A stretch of 64,000 nucleotides of DNA from Thalassobaculum litoreum DSM 18839 (GCF_900102465.1 NZ_FNBW01000003.1:124001-188000), one strand, 5' to 3'. Counted from the first letter of the stretch, positions 8,550-16,659 are shown. Numbers and translations are program-made. The notes: generated from the sequence alone by a model not told the origin.

Positions 8550-8926
8550 TGGCAACCACTGCCGAAGGCGCGGGCCGTCGACGAACTCGCTTGGGTTCCG
8601 GCATTGGCATGGCAGCGTTCTTTCAGGTCGGCCGCTGCTGACGTGACCACGTCCGCCGGGTTGATCCAGTACAGGGTCCCGTCGATCGTGGCATCGTACA
8701 TGCCGATGTCGTTGAGGCTGGCGGGCAGTGGGAATTTTGCGCTCGCCGCCGAGGCCGAAAGACGTTTGATCTCGCTCATGGTTTCCGGCTGGTAGAGCGG
8801 CAGATCGTTGCTGAGCAGCTTGCTGATCATAACCTGCTCGCCGGCTGCGGATCCGGGCACCAGCCCGACTCCGACGGTTCCCATGAGCAGCAGGATTGCG
8901 GCCCGTCTGTTCCAGTGTCCTGTCAT
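8546..8926 (-). CDS. Small secreted protein of unknown function
   Basis: A 126-aa protein with a clear signal peptide (MTGHWNRRAAILLLMGTVGVGLVPGSAAG). The mature part is about 97 residues with two cysteines (ERCHANAG and the near-terminal SGCQ) that could form a disulfide, and a YDATIDGTLYWINPADV segment. A strong AGGAGGA precedes the ATG. It sits between the CHASE2 gene (37 nt gap) and the M48 protease gene (4-bp overlap). It could be a partner, inhibitor or substrate of the protease. I recognise no family. Confidence 0.7.
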   Translation of the reverse strand: MTGHWNRRAAILLLMGTVGVGLVPGSAAGEQVMISKLLSNDLPLYQPETMSEIKRLSASAASAKFPLPASLNDIGMYDATIDGTLYWINPADVVTSAAADLKERCHANAGTQASSSTARAFGSGCQ

Positions 8927-8963
8927 GTGAATTTCCTCCTGGTAGGCCGTGCTGTGGCAGCTA

Positions 8964-10403
8964 TCACGGACGATTGCGTTGCGGTTGCTGGGGCAGAACG
9001 GTCAGTGCGCGCACGAGAACCTGCAGGCGTTCCTCCAGGTAGGAGAAGTACTGGGAGTTGTGCACGGATGAGATGGCGAAGACGATCGCAATGATGCCGA
9101 GCAGATTCGCCGGAGCGATGTTGAAGGCGGTGACCTGGACGACCGTCAGCAGAATCCCGACGGCGTTGAGCAACACGAAGGATGAGAGGTCGAACAGGAA
9201 GCGATAGGCGATCGTGTTGTTCGGACCGGGTGCTACGGAGGAGACGGCGTTGCGGCCGAATGCGACGATCAGGCAGAGCATTACCCAGATCGCCAGTTCG
9301 AATAAAAACTGGAGACTGACCCCCAGGACCTTCTTGTCCTTCACGAAATAGCCATTGCCGTAAATGAGCAGGTTCTCCAGCGCTGTGGCATGGGTATACG
9401 TGGCCGACAGAGCCTCGTGGGTGGGGGGCGTGGTCCAGACCGTCGCGCCCTCGATCTCCGGTCCGTAGAGCACGACCTTGTCGCCCAGATATTCCGCGAG
9501 CTTGTCGTCGGGAAAGCCGCCCAGCAGGTTGTCCAGAAGTAGCGTGGGATAGCGCGGGCACCGCTGCAGCGTGTCCTCCGGCTCCAGCGAGAACCAGTTG
9601 ACCACTTGGCGCTGCCAGTCTTCGCCGACCTTTGGATTACATTTGAAGGCGTTCTGATTGGCCTCAGCCTCGCGGGTGCCCCAAAGCAGCAGCATCGGGT
9701 CGGCGTGCAGGTTGAGTTCTCTTTGTTCCAGGAGCCGGTTGCAGGCCTCGCCCCAGATCGCGTGCCTAGCCGGATCGGCCGGCGTCCGCTCGCAGTAGGA
9801 CTCGATCAGAGCGTTGGCCGGCGCCTGATTGGTCATCGAGCTTTGTCGCCACAGCCGATAATCCTGATAGTCGATCTCGTCCCGGGTCACGCGGGTGGTG
9901 ACCGGCGTCACAAGATTGGCGATCTGCGGCAGCATCCCGGATCTGGATTCGGCCGACGTGACGAAGACGCTGATATTCTTACGTTTGTACTCGTTGAGGA
10001 CGAGTATAAGCGGCACAATACCTTTGACGTCCTTGTCCTTCGCGAACAGCAGATCAATGAACACCGCCCGGGGCTCGAAAGTGAGGATCTTCTTCAGGAC
10101 GCGGGCGTGGTCGATATAGGGCATTGGCCACTGGGAGTGGTTCTCGACAAAGACGTCATCGATCAGCACCACCGCCATCTCCTCGTTCCAATCCGAGCGG
10201 AGTTCCGGCCCCATCACGAAACTGAACAGGTCGAGCGTCTTGCGTTCGGTGTACGTCAGAAAGTTGAATGGGTCGGCACTCTGCAGGGCCAGGCCGAGCA
10301 GAAGCATGGTGAGAAACCGGGCGATGGATTGTTGGCGCCTGGACGGTCCCTGAATGGGCCCGTCCGGCGGCATACGCAAAGTTTGCGGTGTGTCCATCTT
10401 CAT
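8964..10403 (-). CDS. CHASE2-domain membrane protein without an output domain
   Basis: A 479-aa inner-membrane protein. One transmembrane helix (about residues 27-42) leads into a long extracytoplasmic CHASE2 sensory region: DWNEEMAVVLIDD, WPMPYIDHARVL and PRAVFIDLLFAKDKD are typical, as is the terminal DKVVLYGPEIEGATVW stretch. Three hydrophobic helices follow near the C-terminus, then only about 40 cytoplasmic residues. CHASE2 is normally joined to a cyclase, kinase or diguanylate cyclase; none is present here, so signalling would need a partner. The start ATG 10403 has GGGGGA seven bases upstream. It is the first gene of an operon with a small secreted protein and an M48 protease. Base composition looks less GC-rich than its neighbours. 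Confidence 0.8.
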   Translation of the reverse strand: MKMDTPQTLRMPPDGPIQGPSRRQQSIARFLTMLLLGLALQSADPFNFLTYTERKTLDLFSFVMGPELRSDWNEEMAVVLIDDVFVENHSQWPMPYIDHARVLKKILTFEPRAVFIDLLFAKDKDVKGIVPLILVLNEYKRKNISVFVTSAESRSGMLPQIANLVTPVTTRVTRDEIDYQDYRLWRQSSMTNQAPANALIESYCERTPADPARHAIWGEACNRLLEQRELNLHADPMLLLWGTREAEANQNAFKCNPKVGEDWQRQVVNWFSLEPEDTLQRCPRYPTLLLDNLLGGFPDDKLAEYLGDKVVLYGPEIEGATVWTTPPTHEALSATYTHATALENLLIYGNGYFVKDKKVLGVSLQFLFELAIWVMLCLIVAFGRNAVSSVAPGPNNTIAYRFLFDLSSFVLLNAVGILLTVVQVTAFNIAPANLLGIIAIVFAISSVHNSQYFSYLEERLQVLVRALTVLPQQPQRNRP

Positions 10404-10546
10404 GTCGCGGTCCCCCAACCCAGCGGTCGCCAAACAACGTATGGAAACCGCACCCGACCGATGAACGATAAAAAAGAGAATAATGATGTTCAAGTGCACG
10501 CATTGTGTGATTTGACACGAACCGGGCCAAGGCCCATGGTCATGGC

Positions 10547-10631
10547 GTGATGCTGGGGTGCCTCCTCACTGGGGGCTGAGATCAAACCCATCGAACCTGA
10601 ACCGGGTCGCGCCGGCGGAGGGAGTCGTCAC
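10547..10631 (+). promoter_or_regulatory. TPP (THI-box) riboswitch aptamer
   Basis: The conserved THI-element blocks occur in order and spacing: GGGGTGCC (10556-10563), GGCTGAGA, ACCC, GAACCTGAACCGGGT and GCCGGCGGAGGGA (10611-10623). A closing P1 stem pairs GTGATG (10547-10552) with CGTCAC (10626-10631). The aptamer binds thiamin pyrophosphate. It lies 82 nt upstream of the substrate-binding gene of the LIV-type transporter, on the same strand. The surrounding 10404-10712 gap between divergent genes holds nothing else I recognise. Confidence 0.9.
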
Positions 10632-10675
10632 GGCGGTTGTCGATTTTCCTTGCTTCGAGAACGCCGAACGCTCGA

Positions 10676-10703
10676 TCCCTCCCCGGCAACGGACCCGGAG
10701 GAG
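10676..10703 (+). promoter_or_regulatory. Putative Shine-Dalgarno sequestering platform of the TPP riboswitch
   Basis: TCCCTCC (10676-10682) can pair fully with GGAGGGA in the 3' part of the aptamer (10617-10623), or partly (CCTCC) with the GGAGG of the ribosome binding site GGAGGAG (10697-10703). Ligand binding would lock the aptamer copy and release the C-rich segment to cover the ribosome binding site, the usual THI-element mode in Gram-negative bacteria. This is inferred from sequence complementarity only. Confidence 0.5.
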
Positions 10704-10712
10704 TGAGACGCT

Positions 10713-11858
10713 ATGCCTTTGACCTTCGTCCGATCCCTGATGACCCTGGGCGCCGCCGTGGCGGTCCTCGCCGGCGCGGTGCAGCCCGCCAGGGCCGCCG
10801 ACCCGCTGGCGGTCTCCGTCCTGGTGCCGATCACCGGCTTCCTGGCGCTGGAGGGCACCGCCCAGCGCAACGGGGCGCTGCTGGCGCTGGACAATCCGCC
10901 GGACGGGGTGACCGTCACCTATGACGTGGCCGATACCGCCACCTCGCCGGAGGTCGCCGTCACTGCCCTGCGCCGGGCGCTCGACCGGCAGAACCCCGTC
11001 GCCATCGCGGCACCGATCTTCGGGACCCAGATGCTGGCCATGGCGCCGATCGCCGACCGGGCCGACGTGCCGCTGATTACGGTGTCCGGGACAGCCAAGC
11101 TGACGGAACTCGGCCATGACGTGGTGTTCCGCTTCTTCCCGACCGACGCGGTGGTGAAGGTGGCCCAGGCGCGCTACGCGGTCGAGGAGCTCGGTATGGA
11201 GAAGCCGGCGATCCTCTACCAGACCACCGCCTACGGCCAGAGCGGGCGGGCCGAGCTGGTCCGCGTCCTGGCCGGGCTCGGGGTCGAGCCGGTTCTGGAG
11301 GAGGCGATCGATCCGGGCATCAAGGACTTCGTGCCGGCTCTGGAACGGGTCGCGGCGGCCGGGGCGGACGGACTCCTGCTGCAGCTGCATTCGGGACCGA
11401 CGGCGCTGGCCGTGCGCCAGGCCCATGAACGCGGGTTCGAGGGCCGGATCGTCGCCGGTTCGGCCCTGCACCAGCCGACCACCGCCGCGCTGGTGGAGCC
11501 GGCCGCCCTGGCGGGTGTCTGTGCCGAGAGCGCGTCGTCGCCGGTCTCCGAAAGCAGCCCGGAACTCGCCGCCTTCGCCGAGGCCTACCGGACCCGCTTC
11601 GAGGTCGAGCCGGATGCGTTCGCCCTGGCCCAGTATGACGGCATGAACATGGTGCTCGCCGCCCTGGCCGACGGCGCCCGGACGGGGCCGGAGGTGAAGG
11701 ACTGGCTGGCCGGCCACCGCTACCAGGGTCTCGCAATGGAATACGTGTCCGACGGCACCGGCAACATGGCCCATGACGCCATCATCCTGTGTTTCGACGG
11801 CCGCAGCCGGGTGCCTGCGGTAAAGAAGCGCTACGACAATGTTAACGGTATCCGCTGA
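10713..11858 (+). CDS. LIV-type ABC transporter periplasmic substrate-binding protein (TPP-riboswitch controlled)
   Basis: A 381-aa type I periplasmic binding protein of the branched-chain amino acid (HAAT) family. A signal peptide (about 1-28, cleaved after ARA) precedes two Rossmann-like lobes: PLAVSVLVPITGFLALEGTAQRNG and the AAPIFGTQMLAMAPIADRADVPLI hinge region are typical. The family scavenges amino acids, urea, amides and other small polar molecules, so the fold does not fix the ligand. The TPP riboswitch just upstream argues for thiamine or a thiamine precursor such as the pyrimidine moiety. A GGAGGAG precedes the ATG by 9 nt. It is the first gene of the operon with the two permease genes and LivF. 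Confidence 0.85.
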   Translation: MPLTFVRSLMTLGAAVAVLAGAVQPARAADPLAVSVLVPITGFLALEGTAQRNGALLALDNPPDGVTVTYDVADTATSPEVAVTALRRALDRQNPVAIAAPIFGTQMLAMAPIADRADVPLITVSGTAKLTELGHDVVFRFFPTDAVVKVAQARYAVEELGMEKPAILYQTTAYGQSGRAELVRVLAGLGVEPVLEEAIDPGIKDFVPALERVAAAGADGLLLQLHSGPTALAVRQAHERGFEGRIVAGSALHQPTTAALVEPAALAGVCAESASSPVSESSPELAAFAEAYRTRFEVEPDAFALAQYDGMNMVLAALADGARTGPEVKDWLAGHRYQGLAMEYVSDGTGNMAHDAIILCFDGRSRVPAVKKRYDNVNGIR

Positions 11859-11885
11859 GCGTCCCCGCGCTGATATAATGCGACG

Positions 11886-12776
11886 ATGGTGGAAACGTCG
11901 CTCCAGCTCCTGGCAACGGCCCTGGCACTCGGCTCGGCTTACGCACTGACGGCATTGGGTTTTGTGCTGATCATCAATGCCGTGGGCGCGGTCAATTTCG
12001 CCCATGGCGATCTGGTGATGGCCGGCGGATTCGCGGCAGTCGCACTGGCGATTCTCCTGCCGGAGGGAGTGCCGCTTCCCGGGTTTGTCGTCCTGCCGGG
12101 GGTGCTGCTGGTCATGGCGATCGCCGGCCTGGCGCTGGCGGGGGTGGCCTATGTGCCCCTGCGCCGCGCGCCGCCGGTCTCGGTCTTCATCTCGACCATC
12201 GCCGTCGGCCTGATCCTGCAGCATGCGATCGCGCTGGGCGCCGGCCCGCAGCCGCGGGTGGGGCCGGCCCTGGTCGGCGGCGGGATGGTCGAGCTGCTCG
12301 GCGCGGCGCTGTCCTATCAGCAGCTCGCGACCATCGCGGTGGCCGGCGTGCTCTGCGCCGCCGTCCACATCCTGCTGCACCGGACCCGTTTCGGGCGCCG
12401 GCTGCGGGCGGCCGCCCAGGATCCGGAGATGGCGCGGGCCTGCGGCATCGACCTGCGGATCACCGTCGGCGCCACCTTCGCGCTGGCCGGGGCGCTGGCC
12501 GGCGGGGCGGGGCTGCTGCTGTCGCACCAGTATTTCGTCACGCCGACGGACGGCGCGACCTTCATGCTGAAGGCGTATATCGCCGTGGTCGTCGGCGGCT
12601 GGGGCCGGATCTGGGGCGCCGCGCTCGCCGCCCTGTTCATCGCCGTCTTCGAGGTGCTGGTCGCCGCCGCCGTCTCCTATCTGGTGGCCGAGGCGCTGCT
12701 GTATCTGGGGGTGCTGGCTCTGCTCATGCTGCGGCCCCAGGGCCTGTTCGGCGAGGCCGAGGGGCGCCGGGCATGA
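11886..12776 (+). CDS. LivH-like ABC transporter permease
   Basis: A 296-aa inner-membrane permease with about eight hydrophobic helices. The LivH hallmark SAYALTALGFVLIINAVGAVNFAHGDLVMAG near the N-terminus and the cytoplasmic coupling loop AAAQDPEMARACGIDLR are evident. It would form the translocation pore with the LivM half of the next gene. The start ATG at 11886 lacks a good ribosome binding site, but it is only 27 nt after the binding-protein gene, so coupling or reinitiation is likely. Confidence 0.87.
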   Translation: MVETSLQLLATALALGSAYALTALGFVLIINAVGAVNFAHGDLVMAGGFAAVALAILLPEGVPLPGFVVLPGVLLVMAIAGLALAGVAYVPLRRAPPVSVFISTIAVGLILQHAIALGAGPQPRVGPALVGGGMVELLGAALSYQQLATIAVAGVLCAAVHILLHRTRFGRRLRAAAQDPEMARACGIDLRITVGATFALAGALAGGAGLLLSHQYFVTPTDGATFMLKAYIAVVVGGWGRIWGAALAALFIAVFEVLVAAAVSYLVAEALLYLGVLALLMLRPQGLFGEAEGRRA

Positions 12777-12813
12777 GCTATCCGGGATGAGGCGGCATTG
12801 AGATGAGACCGCA

Positions 12814-14472
12814 GTGAACAGACGCGCCATTCTCTACGCGGTGCTGCTGCTGGCGGCGGGCGGCGTCCTGATCGCGACGGGCGACGACTACGCCATGCGT
12901 ATCGCCACCCTGGTCGGCACCTATGCCATCGCCGCCATCGGCTTCCAGCTCGTGTTCGGGCGGCTGGGCCTGCTGGCACTGAGCCAGGGGGCGCTGTTCG
13001 CGGTCGGCGCCTATGCCCTCGCGCTGGCGACCGTGCGCTGGGGCTGGCCGCCGCTGGCCGGGCTCGGCCTGTCGGTCGTCGTTCCGGCCCTGGCCGGAGC
13101 CCTGGTGGCGGTGCCGATCGCCCGTCTGCAGTCCCATTACGTGGCCCTGGCCACCCTCGGCCTGGCCCAGTTGGTGCTGCTGGCCGTCACCAATCTGGAG
13201 ATCACCGGCGGGGCCAACGGGCTGTACGGCATTCCGCCGCTGACCGTCCTCGGCCTCGATCTCAGCGCCGGCTGGCCGATGCTCGCCGTGGTCTGGGGCG
13301 GGGTGGCGCTGGCGCTCTGCGTCTTCGGCTGGGTGACGGCATCCGGCCGGTCGGCACGGCTTGCGACCCTGCGTGACGCCCCGCTGGCCGGGCTGGCCCT
13401 CGGCCTCGACCCGGTCGGCGCCCGGCTCCTGGTCTTCACCGTCGCCGGTGCCCTGGCCGGGTTCGCCGGCGGGTTCCAGGCACTCGGGCTCGGCGTCGTC
13501 TCGCCCGCCGTGGCCCGGTTCGACGTCATGGTGACCTTGCTGGCGATCGCCGTGGTCGGCGGCCGGGGCAGCGCCTGGGGCGCGGTGATCGCCGCCGCCA
13601 TCCTGGTCCCGCTGCCGGAGGTGTTCCGCGGCCTGGAGCAGGCCTATCTGCTGGCCTATGGGATCATGCTGCTCGCCGCGGTGATCCTGCTGCCGACCGG
13701 CATCGACGGGCTGGTCGCCAGGGTGCTGCCCGACCTGCCGGGACCCGTGCCCGAACCGCGCCGGGCGAGGGGCCGCAAGATCTCGGTGCTGCGGGCCGAG
13801 AAGCTGGGCAAGCGGTTCGGCGGCGTACAGGCGCTGGACGGCGCCGGTTTCGACGCCCGCGCCGGCGAGATCACCGGGATCATCGGGGCCAACGGCTCCG
13901 GCAAGACCACCATGCTCAATATCGTCACCGGCCTGGAGACCGCCGATGGCGGCATCGTCCGGCTGGACGCGATCCCGCTGCTGGCGCAGTCGATCCGGGC
14001 CCGCAGCGCGCTCGGCCTGGCGCGCGGGTTCCAGCATCCGGAGATCCCGGCCGGCCTGGACGTGCTGTCCGCGGTGTCCGTCGCCGCCACGGAGTCCGCA
14101 GGCATGGCCGCCCTGGAGCGGGTCGGGCTCGCCGCCAAGGCCCGAGTGGCGACGGCGAAGCTCGGCCCCGCCGACCGGCGGCGGCTGGACATCGCCCGCG
14201 CCCTGGCCTCCGGGCCCACCGTCCTGCTGCTGGACGAGCCGGCCTCCGGTCTCAGCGCGTCGGAACGCGCCGACCTCGCCGATCTGCTCCGCGCGCTCGC
14301 CGGCGTGGGGGTCGCGGTGATCGTGGTCGAGCACGGCATGGACTTCCTGCTGCCGATCGCCGACCGGCTGGTCTGTCTCGATGCCGGCCGGGTGCTCGCC
14401 GCCGGCCTGACCGATGCCGTACGCGCCGATCCGGCGGTGGTCGCCGCCTATCTCGGGGAAGAGGCCGCCTGA
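12814..14472 (+). CDS. LivM permease fused to LivG ATPase
   Basis: A 552-aa fusion. Residues 1-300 are a LivM permease (GTYAIAAIGFQLVFGRLGLL; LQSHYVALATLGLAQL; LRDAPLAGLALGLD coupling loop). After a Pro/Arg-rich linker (305-325) comes a LivG-type ATPase domain with Walker A GANGSGKTT (358-366), Walker B LLLDEP (471-476) and switch His507 in VVEHGMDF. The ABC signature, usually LSYGEQ or LSGGQ, is LGPADRR (450-456), lacking the conserved Ser and Gly, so ATPase activity may rest mainly on the second site. The GTG start is at 12814. It overlaps the LivF gene by 1 nt (TGATG). Such fusions occur in HAAT systems. Confidence 0.87.
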   Translation: MNRRAILYAVLLLAAGGVLIATGDDYAMRIATLVGTYAIAAIGFQLVFGRLGLLALSQGALFAVGAYALALATVRWGWPPLAGLGLSVVVPALAGALVAVPIARLQSHYVALATLGLAQLVLLAVTNLEITGGANGLYGIPPLTVLGLDLSAGWPMLAVVWGGVALALCVFGWVTASGRSARLATLRDAPLAGLALGLDPVGARLLVFTVAGALAGFAGGFQALGLGVVSPAVARFDVMVTLLAIAVVGGRGSAWGAVIAAAILVPLPEVFRGLEQAYLLAYGIMLLAAVILLPTGIDGLVARVLPDLPGPVPEPRRARGRKISVLRAEKLGKRFGGVQALDGAGFDARAGEITGIIGANGSGKTTMLNIVTGLETADGGIVRLDAIPLLAQSIRARSALGLARGFQHPEIPAGLDVLSAVSVAATESAGMAALERVGLAAKARVATAKLGPADRRRLDIARALASGPTVLLLDEPASGLSASERADLADLLRALAGVGVAVIVVEHGMDFLLPIADRLVCLDAGRVLAAGLTDAVRADPAVVAAYLGEEAA

Positions 14473-15191
14473 TGACCCAGCGCCTGGAACTGGACGGCGT
14501 CACCGTGACCCATGCCGAAGGCGTGGCGGTCGACCAAGCCTCGTTCTCCTGCGCGTCGGGCGAGGTGGTTGCGGTCATGGGCGCCAACGGCGCCGGCAAG
14601 TCGAGCCTGATCCGCGCCCTGGCCGGGGCCGAGCCGCTGTCGTCGGGGGCGATCCGCGTCGACGGCCAGGACGTCACCGGCATGCGCCTCGAACAGAGGG
14701 TGCGCGCCGGGATCGGCTGGTGCCCCGAGGGTCGGCGCCTGTTCGCGGGTCTCACGGTGGCGGAGACGCTCGACGTGGCGGCGACGGGCGGCGCGGCCGA
14801 GCGGGCCGCCGCGTTCGAGCGGATCTTCACCCTGTTTCCCGTCCTGAAGGAGCGCCGGGACGCGACCGCCTGGACCCTGTCGGGCGGACAGCAGCAGATG
14901 CTCGCGATCGCCCGTGCGGTCATTTCCGAGCCCAGGGTGGTGCTGCTGGACGAACCCTCCATCGGCCTGGCGCCGGTGGTGCTGGACGATGTCTTCGCCA
15001 CGATCCGCCGGCTCGCCGAGTCGGGGGCGGCGGTGGTGCTGGCGGAGCAGGCGGTGCCCCGGGCGCTGGCGATCGCCGACCGGGCCATCGTGCTGCGCCG
15101 GGGCGTGATCGTGCTGGATGTTCCGGCCGAGCGGATCGACGCGGGCGTGGTCGCATCGGCCATGCTGGACGCTGGATCGGAGCGCGCGTAA
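14472..15191 (+). CDS. LivF-like ABC transporter ATP-binding protein
   Basis: A 239-aa ABC ATPase, the usual LivF length. Walker A is GANGAGKSS, the Q-loop region is GIGWCPEGRRLFAGLTV, the signature is the canonical LSGGQQQ, and Walker B is VVLLDEPSIGLAP. The C-terminal switch region reads VVLAEQAVPRALAIADR, with Gln where many ABC proteins carry the H-loop histidine; this is normal for LivF (EQN). It would pair with the LivG half of the upstream fusion, which has a degenerate signature. It is the last transporter gene; pyrE follows after 34 nt. Confidence 0.88.
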   Translation: MTQRLELDGVTVTHAEGVAVDQASFSCASGEVVAVMGANGAGKSSLIRALAGAEPLSSGAIRVDGQDVTGMRLEQRVRAGIGWCPEGRRLFAGLTVAETLDVAATGGAAERAAAFERIFTLFPVLKERRDATAWTLSGGQQQMLAIARAVISEPRVVLLDEPSIGLAPVVLDDVFATIRRLAESGAAVVLAEQAVPRALAIADRAIVLRRGVIVLDVPAERIDAGVVASAMLDAGSERA

Positions 15192-15225
15192 GAGAAGGTC
15201 TCCCCATCCCTGCAGGAGAACCTTC

Positions 15226-15912
15226 ATGACCGGCACCCTCTCGCCTGACTGGCGTCGTACCCCCGCGGAGACCGCCGCCGACATCCTGCTGGAGATCCAG
15301 GCGATCCATATCCGCCCGGAGGAGCCGTTCACCTTCACCTCGGGCCGGCTGTCGCCGGTCTATGTGGACTGCCGCAAGATCATCTCCTTCCCGCGCGCCC
15401 GACGGAAGCTGATGGCGATGGGCGTCGAGCAGCTCACCGCGCTGGCCGGGGCCGAGGCGTTCGACATGGTGGCCGGCGGCGAGACGGCCGGCATCCCCTT
15501 CGCCGCCTGGATGGCCGACGCGCTCGACCTGCCGATGCTCTACATCCGCAAGAAGCCGAAGGGCTTCGGCCGCAACGCCCGGATCGAGGGCGAGGTGCGC
15601 GACGGCGCCCGGGTTCTGCTGGTCGAGGATCTGGCGACCGACGGCGGCAGCAAGATCTCCTTCATCGACGCGATCCGCGAGGCGGGGATGCAGGTCGCTC
15701 ACTGTTTTGTGGTCTTCCATTACGGCGTGTTTCCGCAGAGTGTGACCACGCTCAAGGAGAAGGGCGTGGACCTGCACGGGCTGTGCACCTGGTGGGACGT
15801 GCTGGCGGTCGCCGAGCGTCACGGTTACACCGGCGAGCAGCTTGCCGAGGTGCGCTCCTTCCTTGCCAATCCGGAGGAATGGGACGCGCGCCATCGCAGC
15901 GTGATCGCCTGA
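15226..15912 (+). CDS. pyrE: Orotate phosphoribosyltransferase
   Basis: A 228-aa cytosolic enzyme converting orotate and PRPP to orotidine 5'-phosphate, the fifth step of UMP synthesis. FTFTSGRLSPVYVDCRK is the substrate-binding segment of the alphaproteobacterial PyrE form, and RVLLVEDLATDGGSK is the PRPP-binding loop. AGGAGA lies 6 nt before ATG 15226. It follows LivF by 34 nt with no terminator, so it may be partly read from the TPP-controlled transcript. A pyrimidine enzyme next to a possible thiamine-pyrimidine importer is suggestive but unproven. Confidence 0.9.
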   Translation: MTGTLSPDWRRTPAETAADILLEIQAIHIRPEEPFTFTSGRLSPVYVDCRKIISFPRARRKLMAMGVEQLTALAGAEAFDMVAGGETAGIPFAAWMADALDLPMLYIRKKPKGFGRNARIEGEVRDGARVLLVEDLATDGGSKISFIDAIREAGMQVAHCFVVFHYGVFPQSVTTLKEKGVDLHGLCTWWDVLAVAERHGYTGEQLAEVRSFLANPEEWDARHRSVIA

Positions 15913-15931
15913 TCGCATAGGGGAGATAGGC

Positions 15932-16552
15932 ATGTTGAAGATCCTGGGCCGGGCGAACTCGGCCAACGTCCAGAAGGTTCTGTGGGTCTGCGAGGAGCTG
16001 GGCGTTCCGTTCGAGCGCGAGGATTACGGCGGACCTTTCGGCAAGACCAAGGACAAGGCCTATACCGACCTCAACCCGAACAGCGTGGTGCCGACGATCA
16101 TCGACGGCGGTTTCGTGCTGTGGGAGTCGAACGCCTGCACCCGCTATCTGGCGGCCAAACACGGCAAGGGCACGCTCTGTCCGACCGACCCGCAGGAATA
16201 CGCCGACGCCGACCGCTGGATGGACTGGCAGCAGACCACCGTGCTGCCGTTCATGACACCGGTCTTCTGGGGCCTGGTGCGCACCGCCGAGGCCGACCGC
16301 GACATGGCGGCGATCGGGGCGGGAATCGAGAGGGGCAACGCGGTCTTCGCCATCCTCGACAGGCGGCTTGAGGGCCGGAAGTTCATCATGGGCGACCACC
16401 TGACCATGGCCGATATCCCGGTCGCCATTCAGGCCTACCGCTTCCTCACCCTGGTCACGGACCGGCCGGCGATGCCGAACCTGGAGGCCTGGATGGAGAA
16501 CTGCCGGGCGACCAAGGGCTTCAAGAAGTGGATCGACCTGCCGCTGACGTGA
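15932..16552 (+). CDS. Glutathione S-transferase family protein
   Basis: A 206-aa soluble protein with the GST layout. The N-terminal thioredoxin-like domain has GRANSANVQKVLWVCEEL, giving the catalytic Ser/Asn region, and NPNSVVPTIIDGG with the cis-proline. LWESNACTRYLA follows. The all-alpha C-terminal domain has HLTMADIPVAI, the N-capping box. It conjugates or reduces electrophiles with glutathione; the true substrate is unknown. It starts 19 nt after pyrE and is likely co-transcribed. Convergent palindromes follow before the DUF1028 gene. Confidence 0.87.
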   Translation: MLKILGRANSANVQKVLWVCEELGVPFEREDYGGPFGKTKDKAYTDLNPNSVVPTIIDGGFVLWESNACTRYLAAKHGKGTLCPTDPQEYADADRWMDWQQTTVLPFMTPVFWGLVRTAEADRDMAAIGAGIERGNAVFAILDRRLEGRKFIMGDHLTMADIPVAIQAYRFLTLVTDRPAMPNLEAWMENCRATKGFKKWIDLPLT

Positions 16553-16573
16553 GGCCCAGCCCCCCGAAGCCGT

Positions 16574-16648
16574 GATCACGGACCTGATCCGGGATCAAGC
16601 TGCGGAACCGTCCGTGGCTTGGTCCTGACTTCCGTCAGGATGGACGGT
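16574..16648. terminator. Pair of hairpins between convergent genes
   Basis: First hairpin: GATCACGGA / TCCGGGATC (16574-16596), resembling the dispersed family B palindromes. Second: nested arms ACCGTCC / GGACGGT (16607-16613, 16642-16648) around TCCTGAC / GTCAGGA (16623-16640) with a TTCC loop. There is no T-run, so it is at most a bidirectional stop or transcript-stabilising structure. Confidence 0.45.
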
Positions 16649-16659
16649 AGGGAAAGGTG

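Noticed and set aside
11874-11879. TATAAT directly before the LivH-like gene, possible promoter
   Set aside because: No -35 element at proper distance, and it is inside a 27-nt operon gap.
10566-12830. 754-codon minus-strand frame over the riboswitch and transporter genes
   Set aside because: Low-complexity Gln/Gly/Arg-rich translation, opposite to well-supported genes.
10713-15191. Annotation as a plain branched-chain amino acid transporter (livJHMGF)
   Set aside because: The TPP riboswitch contradicts amino acids as the main substrate; only family-level names were kept.
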